Part shown: positions 10,154-26,468 of the stretch, piece by piece | Numbering within the stretch: position 1 is the stretch's first letter | How the letters are laid out: each line of letters starts with the position of its first letter | NCBI GenBank assembly: GCA_002794775.1 | Contig: NBAY01000001.1 | Coordinates: 1,798,001-1,862,000 of the forward strand | From: Porodaedalea pini | Taxonomy: Eukaryota; Basidiomycota; Agaricomycetes; Hymenochaetales; Hymenochaetaceae | DNA length: 64,000 nucleotides | Direction of reading: 5' to 3' | Notes under the pieces: generated by a model | What the model saw: only the letters and a program-made list of their open reading frames with translations | Databases searched by the model: none | What the model was told of the DNA's origin: nothing | Program-made: the position numbers and the translations under genes

Positions 10154-11871
10154 ATGGCCTCAGCACCAGCACCGCCGCCAAAAGATACTCGTCAGTGCTG
10201 CTTCTCAAAAGCTCAATGCTGCTCTATATATGCAAGGCAACTGATTAGGATCTCCGGTTAGCATCCAGTGGCGCGCCCGTCAATGAAAACGTACAACCGT
10301 CAGCGGGAGAACCCTCAGACGAAAAACCTACAGGTGAGCATACTTTATGACTCGATATGAATTTGTTGGAATTGAAGAAGAGATATGAACTAGATATGTC
10401 CTCGCTCAGTCCGCTCGAGCTGCAGCAGCTCACTCAGGTGCGTATCTTCGTCCAAAGCGCCTCGTCGGCACGAGTATCTAAACTGAAACATACACTCACC
10501 TCGGCATTCAATCTCCGATCTTCACCGCCCTGCTTGAATGCACAGGACATGCTGGACGAGTCCGCATCGACGCGCCCACTGATCACGGAGAGCATCCCGC
10601 TCGCGGTGCTCCGCGAGGAGTACGAGAACGGCGCGGGGTCGTTCGTGCAGCAGATTGACTATCTGCGGAGCCAGGCTTCACGGACATCCGACGGACGCGC
10701 GGCGACGGCGACTGTTTCTATCGATGTGCGTTTCTTTGTCTTTCCTCAGGCCCGTTTTCCTCACCTCTTCGCTCATATTACAATGGTTTTCGCCATCCCC
10801 ATCTCGTCTCGGTCTCTGTCTCCATCTCTATCCTCATCACGCGTCGTTCTTCTAAATGCTTCCCCCTGAACGCCTCACTTGTCCCTAGCACTCGCCTTCG
10901 CGTGGATCGAGCGCATGATAAAGTCGCGGAACCAGACAATCGACGTCGCCAAGTCGCTCTCGCTGCTCGACTCGACGCTGCTCATCCTCAAGGCCGCCGG
11001 GTTCCAGGAGCTCGTCTTCGAGGACTTCTACGACGTGCTCATTTCGCTCATCCGTCAGATCGTCGTGCCCGAGCCAGATGGCTCGACGCTCACGCCGTCC
11101 ATCCTCCTCGAGGCGTTCCAGGACGCTGAAGGTGCTCTCTTATTCCCTTTGCCTTTGCCTTTGCCATGATCTGAGTGAAGCGTATTCGAATGCTCATACC
11201 TCTGCTATGATAGTGAGCAACTGCATCGTCGTGTTCCTCCGCCTCCTCACGTCCGCGGTCATCCGCACGGACCCAGACTCCTACGCGCCCTTCCTCTTCC
11301 ACCCGGAGAGCGGCACTGAGATCGTCCCGCAGGAGTTCTGCGAGCGCTACGTCGAGGCGTGCGGGAAAGAAGCCGGTAAGCTCCTCCCATTCTCCTTCTC
11401 CTTTCTCCCTCCTTCTTTCTACTTTCTACTTCTTACATACTGTGACGAGCCGCTGATGCGTTCGTTATCCCCTCCTCCCGCTCAACGCGACTCAACCTTC
11501 TTGCCTTGCCCTCGGACCTGGACCTGGACCTTGGACTTACCACGGAGGCAGACCACGTCCAAATCACCGCGCTGACCAAGGTGCTAAAGCTCAACATCGA
11601 GGTCGCATACCTCGACGGGCACAGCAACGACGGTTCGGTCAGCTTCGTCCAGTTCCACAACGTGCCGCCAGACGATTTCGACAACCCGCCCGTGCTGCTC
11701 TACAGGTACGTTTTTACGACCCATTCATCCGTCGTTTCTCTGCTACCCTCTCCTTCCTTTCCTGCCTCATTCTGCCCTATTCACGATTGATATCGATAAA
11801 CCATCTCAATCTTACCTTCATTCCCAGACCCGGGCACTACGATATCCTGGAACGACGAAGAACGACATAAC
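10154..11871 (+). CDS. Otubain-like ubiquitin thioesterase (peptidase C65) with a 1-nt frameshift
   Basis: A deubiquitinase of the OTUB1 type, which removes Lys-linked ubiquitin. Eight exons: 10154-10190, 10262-10333, 10394-10437, 10546-10725, 10889-11131, 11214-11375, 11552-11705, 11829-11871. Motifs: SIPLAVLREEYENG...FVQQIDYLR; the catalytic loop D-G-D-C-F-Y-R near 10708-10724; LAFAWIERM; QEFCERYVE; KEADHVQITAL; and the terminal YRPGHYDIL with the catalytic His. The exons sum to 935 nt, one short of a multiple of three. The frame breaks inside exon 4: up to ...LRSQ it is one frame, while the catalytic Cys loop lies in another from about 10675. Either one G is missing in this allele or assembly, or the gene is inactive. 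All splice sites look normal. Confidence 0.85.
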
Positions 11872-13119
11872 CAGATGGGAACTTGCGCATGTGCGTTGTA
11901 TAACGACGACGACAGTGGGGATTATTTTTCTCAGATGTTTGTATGCTGTATCAGGAGCCTCTTCTCCATGTAGTCCCCAACTAATCACAACCACCATTCG
12001 ACATATTTGATAATATATTATTCAAGCAGCTTTTTGGCCCATGAACCCGGAAGTAAGGAAAACGAAACGATCCGCCCGTGTATGTTGTACTGTACATGTA
12101 ACATGTTATGCTTAGTGCTAAGTGTGTAAGTGTGTCGGTGTATCGGTGCCGATACGTATCAGCGGTATAACAGAAATGCATACAAAGGTGTAGTAAAGCC
12201 AAAGTCAAAGTCAAAGTCAAAGTCAAAGTCAGACCGACCCTGAAGCAGATGAGAAGGGAAGAGAACAAGAACCCAAAAGAGACGGAAGAATATCGGGCAG
12301 ATGGGACAATGGAAAGGGAAAAAAAAGAAAAAAAAAAAAAAAAAAGGACAAATAAGATAAACGAAAAACGAAAAACGAAAGGTGTTCGTCGTGCCAGTGA
12401 TAAATGGAAAAGCAACTGAGATGGGGTAGCGAAGTGATAGATCGTGAACGATACAGCAACTGAAAGGGGAGTAGTTGGATGTTCAAGAAATGAAGATATG
12501 AAATTTGAAATGTGCGCCGCAGCATGCAAAAAGATGTGCACACCGAACCTCGAAGGAAACGAGACGCGTCCGTGCGGTGCATTCATCGCATGTACATGTA
12601 AGAATTGCAGACTTCAGCTTCCCCTTTTCCCTCCAGCTTCAGTCCGAAAAGGCCCAGACAGACGCTGAGCGCTGGAAGCAGCGGAGCAAGAGAAACGCAT
12701 TTGCGTAGACTCGCGCTGGATCCAGCATCGCGGACAGGTGCCAAGAGCCAAAATACAGAGATTCATTCCGAGTCGTATTTTGACTCGAACACGTCTTGCA
12801 GCATATGTGAAAGCCCCCGGAGGCGCATGCGTAGCATCTGCACGCTTAACGTACGCGTGCGTCATGGTCCGTGTGTTGTTTCGTGATCCATGTGTCGTGT
12901 CATGCCCCCTTCATAGACCCAGACCAGACGATGATGTCCACCGCCCGCCGTTCAACGCGTCCTCGCGTCGCCACCCAAACCCGAATGCCAAACATCAGGC
13001 GTCGAGCACCGAGCGTCGAAGTCGAACGTCAAGCCAGATAGCCATAAACCTCGTGTCCAGATCCACTCTACCCACATCCGTCTCCGCTTCTACCTCTCGC
13101 CACCTCAATCGGTCTCTCT
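11872..13119. other. Convergent 3' flanks, low-complexity; no supported gene
   Basis: Lies between the otubain stop and the BTB-gene stop. It holds a short tandem repeat (12201-12230) and an A-rich tract (about 12320-12345). A 201-codon open frame on the - strand (11981-12586) is low-complexity Phe/Ser/Leu-rich and looks like a chance frame. Confidence 0.5.
12201..12230. repeat. Hexanucleotide microsatellite (AAAGTC)5
   Basis: Five exact head-to-tail copies of AAAGTC in non-coding DNA, followed about 90 bp later by a long A/G-rich tract. Confidence 0.9.
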
Positions 13120-15829
13120 TCAAAGCATGAACATCCCCGGAATCGCCGCACACAGCCAATCAAGCCTCCACAGTGCCAACCTCCGATTCTCCTCCCAACA
13201 CCTCACGCACACCGGCGCTTGTCTCTGCGCTTGTCCCTTCGTATTCGTACTCATATTCGCATTCGCGTTTCCTCCATCATTCCCGCTCTCATTCGCATTT
13301 CCATTCCCATTCACACCACTCTCTTCCGCCGCAGCAGTAGACCCATATCCACCATACCCAGCCCCACACTCATACCCCACATCCTCGCACCCAAACCCGT
13401 ATCCTGCGCCCGCACGGTGCTGGAAAACAAATTGCGCTCGTGGAAGCGTCGCCAGCCTATGGAGCTCGCGCGCGAGCCACGTCCCCCACGCCCGCCGCCC
13501 GTCCGGCACGAGCCGAGCACGCCACAGCGCCTCGAGCGCCCCGCGGCACGGCGCGGAGCCGGGAGAACAGAAGGTGAACTGGGGCGAGGAGGTGGAGGTG
13601 GAGGTGGAAGGGAGAGTCTTGGCGGAGCTGAAGGCTGGGCTGAATCCGAAGGATGCTGTTGAAGAGGGGACGGAAGCGGAAGTGGAGGCGGGGGAGGAGG
13701 AAGAGAAGGACGAGAAGGACGAAAAATGATGCGCAGGCGCCGGAGAGGGCTGATGGAAGGTCGACGACACAGAAACAGAGACCATCGTCGTTGATGTTGC
13801 ATCCGACGCGTTCGAAAGTGTCGGCGACGTCAACGTCGACGCTGATGAAAGCACAGACGTCTTCGGCGAGGGGGAGGGCGCAGGCGAGGAGCGGGTACGT
13901 CGCATTTCCGTTCACATCACTATTCCCATTCGTCGTTGTAATCATCATCTCTCCAATCTCTCCTCCACCAGCCTCATCCCCAGCCCACATACTCCCCCCA
14001 ACAGCAAGCGGGCTCGCCACAATCTCCACCAGCACGTCCTGCAATGCCTCCCGGCCTGCGACTAGGCGACGCATGTCCGAGCGCGACAACACCGTGTGAG
14101 CGCGCCCGCCATCCGTCCCGCCCGCTTCCACGTCGGTCCCAGATCCATAGTTGGAACTAGAGATAGACCCGCCAGGAAACCCAGGCGACCGCGAGCCGAA
14201 GACAGAGCCAGAGCCCAAGCCTGAGCCTGAGATGGTGCCGGGGCCGGGACTACGACTGGGACTCGGACGCCAGCGCTGTACCGCGAGAGCGTAGAATGCC
14301 GCGGGGAGTATGTCCGGGACGTCGCATGCACGTGCAAGGGCGATCGCGTCTAACCATCGTTTCGTTCCAATGGTCATTTCATTCCCAAATGAAAAAAAAA
14401 AGAAGTGAACAAGCAGTCCCGACTTCATTCATTTATTGAGGGAAAGGCAAATGAAAACGCACCAGCAGCATGCGGCAGGGCCATGGGCGCCATCCTCTCC
14501 ACGTTGTTCGGCCATGTCGTCCGGAGCTGCGCAAGCGCCCACTCACGTAGCTGACGCGCGCCGTACCGCGTCGACACGCGCAGTGCACCCGCAAGCGTAT
14601 CGAACACCACCGGGCGGATTTGGAAACTCCTATACGATACAAAAAATGCGTTGGAGAGGGGAAAAAAAGAACAATTCGCGTGAGCACTGCAAATTTTGCA
14701 ATAAATAAAAGAAGGGGAGGACATACATAGGCTCATAAATCGCCTCCAGCGTGACGACCCAGTCGCGGGGCGCGTCGCCCTCCAAACGGACCGCAGGACA
14801 CCCGCCCACACACTCGTACTTATCTTCATCCTCCCTCGCTCTCCCAGCATGAACCCCCTTCTCAGCATATCCTACACCAAATTTCGACTTCATATTACTA
14901 CCATTCTGAGCTTCAGACCTATCTCTGGGCGCCAGCCGCTCAGCGATCTCGCGTGCGGCGCGTGCGCTGTCCTCCCTTGAGGGACTCGTAGGGAGGGGAG
15001 AGGAGAGGAGGGACGCGAAAGCGGCGGAGGCCAGCGCGAGACGCGCGGCGTGAATGCGGAAGGCTGTTGTTGTTGGAGGCGGTGAGTCTTGAGTCGGGTG
15101 TACGTTCGAGGTGGAGGAGTAGGAGAAACTGGGGAAGAAGGAGGAGGGGAAGGGAGGACGTGAGGACTGCGAGGAGGTCCAGATGGATAAGGACGTGGAA
15201 GTGGATGTAGGTGGAGGAGACCGAGCAGGCGGGGGCGAGACGAGCAGCACGAGGTCACCGTCGTCAAACCAGAACGGCTGAGGCACGAAGGCGCCGTTGG
15301 GCGAGAAGGAGCCATTCGAGGGCGGAGTAGTGGGGAAGGGCGAACTGGAGCTCGAGCTCGAACTCGAAGACTGGAACCGCGACGGAGAGGGTCTAGGAAG
15401 CGGCGAGGCGGGCATGGGCATGGGCATGGACATCGTCTCTCGCTCCCGCGTACGCGCCTTCTCTTCCCGCCGGCGTTCCCTTTCTTGAGTATCGCCGTCC
15501 TCCCCAGATGCAGACCCAGAGCGGGAGCCAGACATAGATACGTCGACGTCGACGTCCGCGTTCACGACGCCGTCGCCCACGCGTGCCCTCTTATACGGAC
15601 GTTCCCCCGCGCCCTGCCCCCTCAAACGCCTTCGCCTGCACGGGCCCTTCCCAGCAACATAAGCACCCCGGACCTCGCCATCAGATCCCGATCCCAATTC
15701 AAAGTCAGAACGAGGACTAGACTCGAGGGAGCCGGTGCCCGACACTGCACGGCGCGCGCCGGTGCGTGCTGCGCTGTGATCGAGGGTTGGAATGCGAGGA
15801 GAGGCGGTGGGAGAGTTGGCTGTGGACAT
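13120..15829 (-). CDS. BTB/POZ-domain protein, Ser/Pro-rich, uncharacterised
   Basis: A large family in Agaricomycetes, usually of unknown role. Exon 1 (15829-14727) has a disordered Ser/Arg-rich N-terminus and then a BTB core: PFWFDDGDLVLLVS, FRIHAARLALAS and a long insert before WVVTLEAIYEP. Exon 2 (14629-14463) carries FDTLAGALRVSTRYGARQL. Exon 3 starts at 14349 with DAIALARACDVPDILPAAFY. The last part, ending at TGA 13120-13122, contains RGALEALWRARL and a CVRC...WRLDWLCAAIPGMF tail. The frame changes near 13900 between two long open stretches; I could not place an intron there, so a missed intron or frameshift remains open. The first ATG in frame is at 15829; a further upstream exon is possible. 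Repetitive acidic/Ser tracts suggest fast evolution. Confidence 0.7.
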
Positions 15830-16392
15830 GTCTACGGGCAGAGATGCGGTGATTGATTCGTGTTTCGTTAAGGAGACCGGGGCAGACCCTGATTTCACTG
15901 GGATGTTGGTGTGGGGAAGAGAGAGAGGGACGGATGGCGGGTGTGGGTCACTGATGCTGCTGCGACTTGAGTTTCGAGAGGAGGACGTCGCCGTCAGCGT
16001 CGACGAGCACCTGCAGCTGTTCTGGCAAACAGGGCATTCCCTTCCCCCTTTGTGTGTATTTGTTCCAATTCCAAAACAAATCCAAGAGTAGATTCCGGCT
16101 GGGATTGAGCTTGAGTTTGTCCCCGGAACCGTTGCCTGTCCTTAAGCTTGTCCGTCGCTGCTGTCCTTGTCCTCGCTGCTGCTGTGTGGAGGGAGAGGTT
16201 GAGAGAGAGACCCTCCAGTCGATGAATATATTCAAGTGGGATGACGTTCGAGGGTAGCTTACGCCACCTGTCTCTTCCTGTTCTGCACGGTCTAGACCCA
16301 CCGGCCGAGGCCTCAATCGCTTATATAACTACGTAAAATCACATCCACTGACAGTCTCAGGCTCGAGTCCATCATACATTGCATACACTCAT
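15830..16392. other. Intergenic region between SRP9 3' end and BTB gene 5' end
   Basis: About 560 bp that should contain the BTB gene promoter. Frames on both strands are short and low-complexity; nothing else is supported. Confidence 0.45.
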
Positions 16393-17104
16393 CTATTTCT
16401 TCTTCTTCCCCTTCTTCTTCTTCACCCCTCCGCCCTGCACCCCTCCAGATGTCACCGCTGCCGGCACAGGCGTCCCAGCACGCGACGCCTCGCCTGACCC
16501 CGAGCCCAGCGCCGCATCAACGCCGACGCCGACGCCGACACTCGCTTTCGCAGCACCAGGCGCTATAGTCGCCGCCTGCGCGCCCGCCCGCACGCGCACG
16601 TTCTGCATCTTCTGCATCAGCGCGAGGTTCAGCGCCTCGAACCGGTTCAGGTATATCGACGAGTGTGTTTTGTATTTTAGGCACTGCGCGTGGAGGGGGA
16701 GGAGATATGCGTATACAGTATAGGGTGCATGTATAAAAGGAGAGGGGGTGCTGTCGTCAGCGAGACGTGTCATGAGAAATTAGAGTGCATACGCATACGC
16801 ACTGTCGTGTCGTCCGTGATCTTGAGCACCAATTTGCTCTCTGACGGCTTCCACTTTACGCAGTACCGCGTCTGTCATCCATACCGCAATCGCATCGTAT
16901 ATCAATTGGCCAAGAAATAAATAAAAATACCAGCAAGGTAACAAAAAGAACAGCAAAGCAAGTCAGTGTAAAGCACAGACCAGACCAGAACACATATAAA
17001 AATAAATAAAAAGAGAGAAAGTAAGGACGCACACGTTCAGGAGCCCGTTCATACAGCGCCTCCGCCGCGCTCTGGTACGCCGCCCACGTCGCGATGTACA
17101 CCAT
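16393..17104 (-). CDS. SRP9: Signal recognition particle 9-kDa subunit (SRP9/SRP21)
   Basis: Three exons, 17104-17033, 16871-16803 and 16683-16393, sum to 432 nt and give 143 residues. SRP9 binds the Alu domain of SRP RNA in the cytosol with SRP14 and mediates elongation arrest during targeting to the ER. The N-terminus MVYIATWAAYQSAAEALYE, the second block RYCVKWKPSESKLVLKITDD and the third CLKYKTHSSIYLNRFEALN follow the SRP9 fold order. A basic C-terminal tail (KKKKGKKKK) and a Gly/Ala-rich linker extend it beyond the animal protein, as in yeast Srp21. The phase-0 introns make each exon a multiple of three. Confidence 0.88.
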
Positions 17105-18003
17105 TCCTTTCCTCTCCCCTCTTTGCGTAGCCCAGAGTCAGAGTCAGAGTGCGACCTCCTTTTTTTTTTTCTCTCTAAGCGTTCGCGTCCCGTCCGCCCG
17201 TTATCGAATGGGCAGCTCTGAACCAACGAACCCGACTCGTCTTCGTCCCGGCACTCACGCGCTGATAGCGTGATTCGTGCGCCTCCGAACCTAAGCCTAG
17301 CTTAATCTGAGAGCTAGGACACGTAGGTTGCTTTGCTTTGCTTTAATTCGATTCGATTCGACTTCGACTTCGACTTTACAATCCCTCCCGAGTCTCTAGG
17401 CCTCCCGCCAAATTGAATCGATTCGAATGGGCGTTATCGAGCGCGCTCGCCTGACACCTGGTCTCACCAGCACTGGGTTTACCGGAGGGATTAAACTTAA
17501 AGAATCCGACGCGCGCGGGATATGTTGAGGGTTGTAGAAGTTAGAGAAGAAGACTCTGAAGAGATCTAAAGGAGAGCGAACGCATGAATCGGGACTTTGC
17601 GCCGACTCGACTCGGCTCGGCTCGGCCCGATTCACAATTCGACTTCACTTCATTTTCGATCCGCTCATTACAAACCATTCGTACACATTGTAACGACGCA
17701 CAAACGTACAAACGTACAACACCCCTTCAAATGTGAATTCGAGTCCAAGATCAAAGAACAATACAGTACTAGTACGGCTACCAAGAAAAGGAATAAAGGA
17801 AGGAAGAAGGGAAAAAGAAAAACGGTAGCAAGAAAGGCGTCATCAAGAAGGATTAGAGAGTGAGTTTCTATATATACGGTGACTCGGGAGGACGATGATA
17901 TTTTAGGCTGGCCATGGGTCGTCGTGACTCGTGAAGAGGGATAAGAGGGAGGAAGGAGGAGGAGAGAGGGAGATCAACAAAATACAAGCTCAAAAAAAAA
18001 CCC
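17105..18003. other. Intergenic region with short simple repeats
   Basis: About 900 bp between the SRP9 start and the PTR2 stop. It contains tttgctttgcttt and attcgattcgattcgacttcgac tracts near 17330-17375 and a ctcggctcggctcgg tract near 17610. No convincing gene on either strand. Confidence 0.5.
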
Positions 18004-20091
18004 TCAGAACTTGTCCTTCTTCGTCTCCTCACTCACCAACTCCCCACCCTCCTTCTCATTCAGGTCATTCAGCTTCTCCTCATCCCCGTCCAAATGCCTG
18101 AAGCTCAACCAGAACCCGACGCCCGCCACGGCCGCCAGCACGCCCATCACGCCATAATTCCACACCAGCAACGGGTCGCTCGCCAGACTCACGAACGCCT
18201 CCCCAATCGCGCTCGCGAACGCGCTCATGAACAGGAACACCGCCATCACGAGGCTGCGCATGTTCTTCGGCGCCTTCGTGAACGCGTACTCCAGGCCCGT
18301 GATGCTCGCGAAGATCTCGGAGAACGCGATGAGCACGTACGAGCCCGTCTGGATCCAGACGTTGAGCGGCGAGACAAGCGCGTTCCCGTCCGCGTCCTCG
18401 CACGTCGCCGCGGCGTACCCGCACGGATTCGTCTTGTAGATGTAGTGCTGCACGACGGCGGCCCAGATCATCGCCGCCGCGCCCGTGAAGAACCCGGCTG
18501 CGATCTTCTTCAAAGGTGTGAAGCGGATATCCGCGCGCCGCAGCGCCGGGTAGATGAGGATGTCGCAGATGGGGATGAAGATGATCAGCGCGAATGGGTC
18601 GAGGTTGGAGAGCACGTCGTTCGGCAGTCCGTGCGTGCTCATCGTCGCCGCCTGCGAAGTCAGGTTATTGTTCAGCTGGTTGTACGTCAGCCCTATACAC
18701 ATCCCAGCACGTCAGAATTTCTATTTCTTTCAGGAGCAGGAAACAAGTAAAAGAGGGCTTACAGTAAATCGGAAACCAAATGAACACCTCACAGGCCTTG
18801 AAGCCTCTCCGGACCTCCTCAACCCACTTATCGTCCCATGTCATCCACGCCGGAGGGCCTCCCTCTCCTCCCTTCACCGAGCTCAAATACCGGCTCGGCT
18901 TTGCGCCCTCCCAGAAGTCGGGCGCCTTCAGGTTGCGGTACGCGCGGATCGGGTTCCACGACCAGCGGCCTGTCGCTGCGGTGCGGAACACGCGCAGCGC
19001 GGCGGGAAGCACAGATCCCGTGGGCGGGGAACGCACATAACGCTTGCGCCCGTAGATCATTATCGCTGGCGCGGTGAGGAAAATGATCGTCGGGAGCAGG
19101 AAAGCGAGCCAGAAGCCGACGTACTGCGAAAAATCAAAATGAAACCCAAGTCAGCATGCGGGAAGAGCTTGTGGAGTTAGAAGGGGGGGGGGGGACGAAA
19201 GCGCGCACCTTCTCGGAGTAGGTCATACCGAGCTGGCCGACGAGCGAGCCGATGTTGATGAAGAGGTAGAAATACATGTATATGCGCGCGTACGTGAGCG
19301 TCGGGTCGACGATGACGCGCTCGCCGTCCTTATTCGTGCGGACGTGCGTCTTGAGCGTATACTGCTCCGCAATGAGCGGCGAGATGTTGCTCTTGAAGCC
19401 TCCGGTGCCCGCACCCATTATGATCAGGGCGATGCAGAAGCACGCGAGCGCGCCGTGAGGATGGGCGATGACGGGTGGGAGCGACGAGACGATGAGGAGG
19501 ATGTGCCCAATGATGGCGACGGCGATGGCGCCGCAGATGGTGTTGAACCGCCCGAAGTAGGTGTCGGCTAGGTAGGCACCGTACAACGGCGTTACGTATG
19601 CCCAGAAAGAGTTGAAGGTTGTCAGACCAGTGGAGGCGCGCTGCCCGAGGCCGAGGGCTCCACCTGGGCGTATGCGTTTTCTATCAGCACCAAGACAAAA
19701 GAAGATCAAAGGGGAGAAACGCACTCTGGCCGTGCGCACCACCCGCACCCGACTTCGAATTGGGAGGGAGGGGCTGCTGGATGAAGTTGGTGAAGACGAT
19801 GATGGTGCCGTAGTACGAGAAGCGTTCGGCCATCTCGACGTAGGCGATCAAGTAGGTGTTCCAGTTGAGCTTGCCCGGGACGTGGCGGAGGTGGTGCCTC
19901 TCCTCGTCGGTGGGCGCGACGAGGCCGTCGTTGTCGGCGTCTGCGCCGCCATGCGCGAGGGAGAGGGAGTGGTCGAGCGAGTCGGAGTGAGCGAGCTTCT
20001 TCTCGTCGACGTAGGAATGGGTCGAGTCGAAGTCGTCACGCTTTGCCTCTGCGAGGCCCTGGATGGCGGCGTCGTCTGCGAGGTTGGCCAT
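18004..20091 (-). CDS. PTR2: Proton-coupled oligopeptide transporter (POT/PTR2 family)
   Basis: Four exons (20091-19725, 19663-19209, 19123-18763, 18692-18004) sum to 1872 nt, 623 residues, the normal length. It imports di- and tripeptides across the plasma membrane with protons. The cytoplasmic N-terminus (about 85 residues, acidic) is followed by LIAYVEMAERFSYYG, the family's ExxERFxYYG proton-coupling motif in helix 1. Then come the substrate-loop region ADTYFGRFNTI, MGAGTGGFKSNISPL and YFYLFINIGSLVGQ. The large central loop carries RWSWNPIRAYRN, and the C-terminal helices are LIIFIPICDILIYPALRR and SEIFASITGLEYAFTKAP. A Lys/Glu-rich tail closes the protein. The upstream 1.8 kb is free of genes and probably holds its promoter. 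Confidence 0.94.
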
Positions 20092-21923
20092 CGAGTGTCT
20101 CTTTCTCTGTGTCGGTGTCGGGAGTTGGCGACAGCGAGTGCGATGATTTGTGGAGAGTCTTGGGGGCTAGAAGACGGCTAGGAGAAGCGGATCGAAGCAC
20201 GCCAACTTTATAGAAGTGACCGTATCTATGCATGTGCTTCGCCCGGCGTGGACCACACGGTGCCTGGCCAACGCCGCGCACCCGAGCCGCCTCCTTCGCT
20301 CTCTTTTCCATACACGGCCGGCCATTCAATCGGGCTCCATCCCAAAACATACGAGCAGTCTCCGGGACGCCGACAATATACGCTCTCCACATCCAGAGTG
20401 AAAAAGAAGAAGAAAAAGAAAAGCGCACATAAGGGAAGAGCTGCTTATCGCCACCGCGTCCATTCGGTGAATATTCTGTCAGGCATCACACTTGCTCATA
20501 TCACCGGTTCCGCTCTGCACATGGTTCTCCATCCTCGCGCTGATAAACGCATGCTTCTCTCCCCGCCCGACCCTGTCCACTTCCGTCCTCTTAGGAGCTT
20601 CGCATTGAATAATATCAGAATAAATGCCAGAGGAGTGCAAAAGTGCGAAAAATATGAAAGAGAGAGCAAGAGATGGACGAGAGGCATAGGATCGACACGA
20701 CGCGGTATGAGCACTGCCACGTGTGGGTAAAAGTGTTGTTACCGCCGATCCCATTCCCTATCCCCGACCTGGAGTGGCGCGGCGTGAGACAGCATCGGTC
20801 GCTCTGTCGGTCGACTCGTCTCTCGTTCCTCCATTTTAAACCGCTGTTTCCCACAACGCCCGCCAAGTACATCAACAACAGCGACAAAGAAAACGCGCAT
20901 CATCCACATGACCTTCCTCCCCTCCAACCCTCTGCAAACTCTAAGAAAAAAACTTAATATACTTACTTATCTCTATAAATAATCCCGAACCGATCGGCGA
21001 TCGGGAATCAGGGTCGACCGGCCGGCACACGAGCCTTTTATCTCTATCTGGTATCTCTACAATTGTAAATCCTTTTTTGAAAGCAAGGCGCGATCATTGG
21101 GCGTTGGGTAGGGGTCCCCGGCTGGCTACGGGATTGCAGGATGGCGATTTGCAGGAGTGGATCGAAAATGGCGCAATTTTTCGTGGAGAGTCGAGGAGCC
21201 GGTGCCGGTGCCGACCGTACTCGGATTTCGTGAAATTTTTTCGAAAGACTTTATTATTTTGTGTCCATGCGGTCTGCGGCCTAGACAACGAGTTCGAGTC
21301 GATAACCCGACTCTTAAGTTAAAGATTTACCCGTTACCTCTGGCCATGCAAGTACTGCCATGCACATGTAGATAAGGGATGTCAGACGTTAGACCCCACC
21401 AAAGACCAAGGCTGACCCTGATCTTTTTCCGTGCTCTCCCGAGCTCGCAATTCGCCCTCCGACATACGACTACGAAAGTTCTGGAGACTACTAGTACTAG
21501 TACTGCAATACTTATCATCGTCATCATGATGCCATTTGTCTTCACATCAAACGAACAAACAAACAAACAGTTTTGTTTTCAAAGATCGAGCATCTTTGGC
21601 TATATCAAAACACATTATACGTTATACATTAGTATACTTACACTGTACACTGTACACTATACAGGTGTGAATGAGATACTTTTATTTCTGATTCGCATGT
21701 GTTTGAAGCGATCGATGCTTGGTGCTACAACATGGTGTGTGCGAATTGGATAAATTGTGGATGTAGATGAGTATGAGTATGAATAAGAGCATGAGGGTCG
21801 CAAGACGAATATCGAGACCCGCAAAAACGCCATTAAGGGTCAAAATGGAGTGCGAAGTGGAGCTTTACGCCGTCGAGTGAAAATGTCGTGATCCAACTTG
21901 AATATTACTGTAATATACTGATG
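20092..21923. other. Intergenic region upstream of PTR2 and downstream of RPC2
   Basis: About 1.8 kb. Open frames are short and unrelated to known proteins. Minor repeats include actagtactagtactg near 21490 and alternating tacactgtacactgtacact near 21645. The part next to 20091 is the likely PTR2 promoter. No tRNA fold was found by eye. Confidence 0.5.
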
Positions 21924-26130
<4,207 letters not shown>

Positions 26131-26468
26131 TTTCTCTTGTGACTATGGCAGCCCTATATGAAGATTTTGAATGTTCAGAGCATAATGAGTTAGAAAGTAG
26201 ACGACCCGGAAGACACAAGCTGCCTTATTCTGGCAACCAGGACGGACTTGGTCAAATTTTTGAGATCCAAAGAAGCACCGGCACGTGCCAATCGGCACAA
26301 AAGCTACTCAAAGTTCAATTCCGGCGCGTCAAGCTCACAGCCACATGTCTTGCACTCCAACCATAACCACGAACAAGCATTGATTTCAGTTGCTCAGTTA
26401 CGTCCTTGCTCCTTGGAAGTCTGTAACCCGCAATACTGTACAATATACTTGCGGTAAACCCGAGAGCA
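26131..26468. promoter_or_regulatory. Divergent promoter region between RPC2 and the ERCC6L2-like gene
   Basis: A 338-bp non-coding interval between start codons on opposite strands, so both promoters must share it or overlap in it. No canonical TATA box was seen. Confidence 0.6.

Noticed and set aside
11981..12586. 201-codon open frame on the - strand
   Set aside because: Low-complexity Phe/Ser/Leu/Thr-rich translation over a microsatellite and an A-rich tract; no motif, no conserved neighbour. Taken as a chance frame in a 3' flank.
13127..13729. 200-codon frame on the + strand
   Set aside because: Antisense shadow of the Ser/Pro- and Gly-rich end of the BTB gene.
15830..15898. BTB protein starting at 15898
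   Set aside because: That codon is GTG; the first ATG in frame is at 15829.
18094..18750. 218-codon frame on the + strand
   Set aside because: Antisense to PTR2 exon 4; GC-rich third positions of the real gene keep the opposite frame open.
21285..21315. tRNA B-box-like sequence gagttcgagtcgataac
   Set aside because: No matching A box, acceptor stem or anticodon arm could be folded around it.
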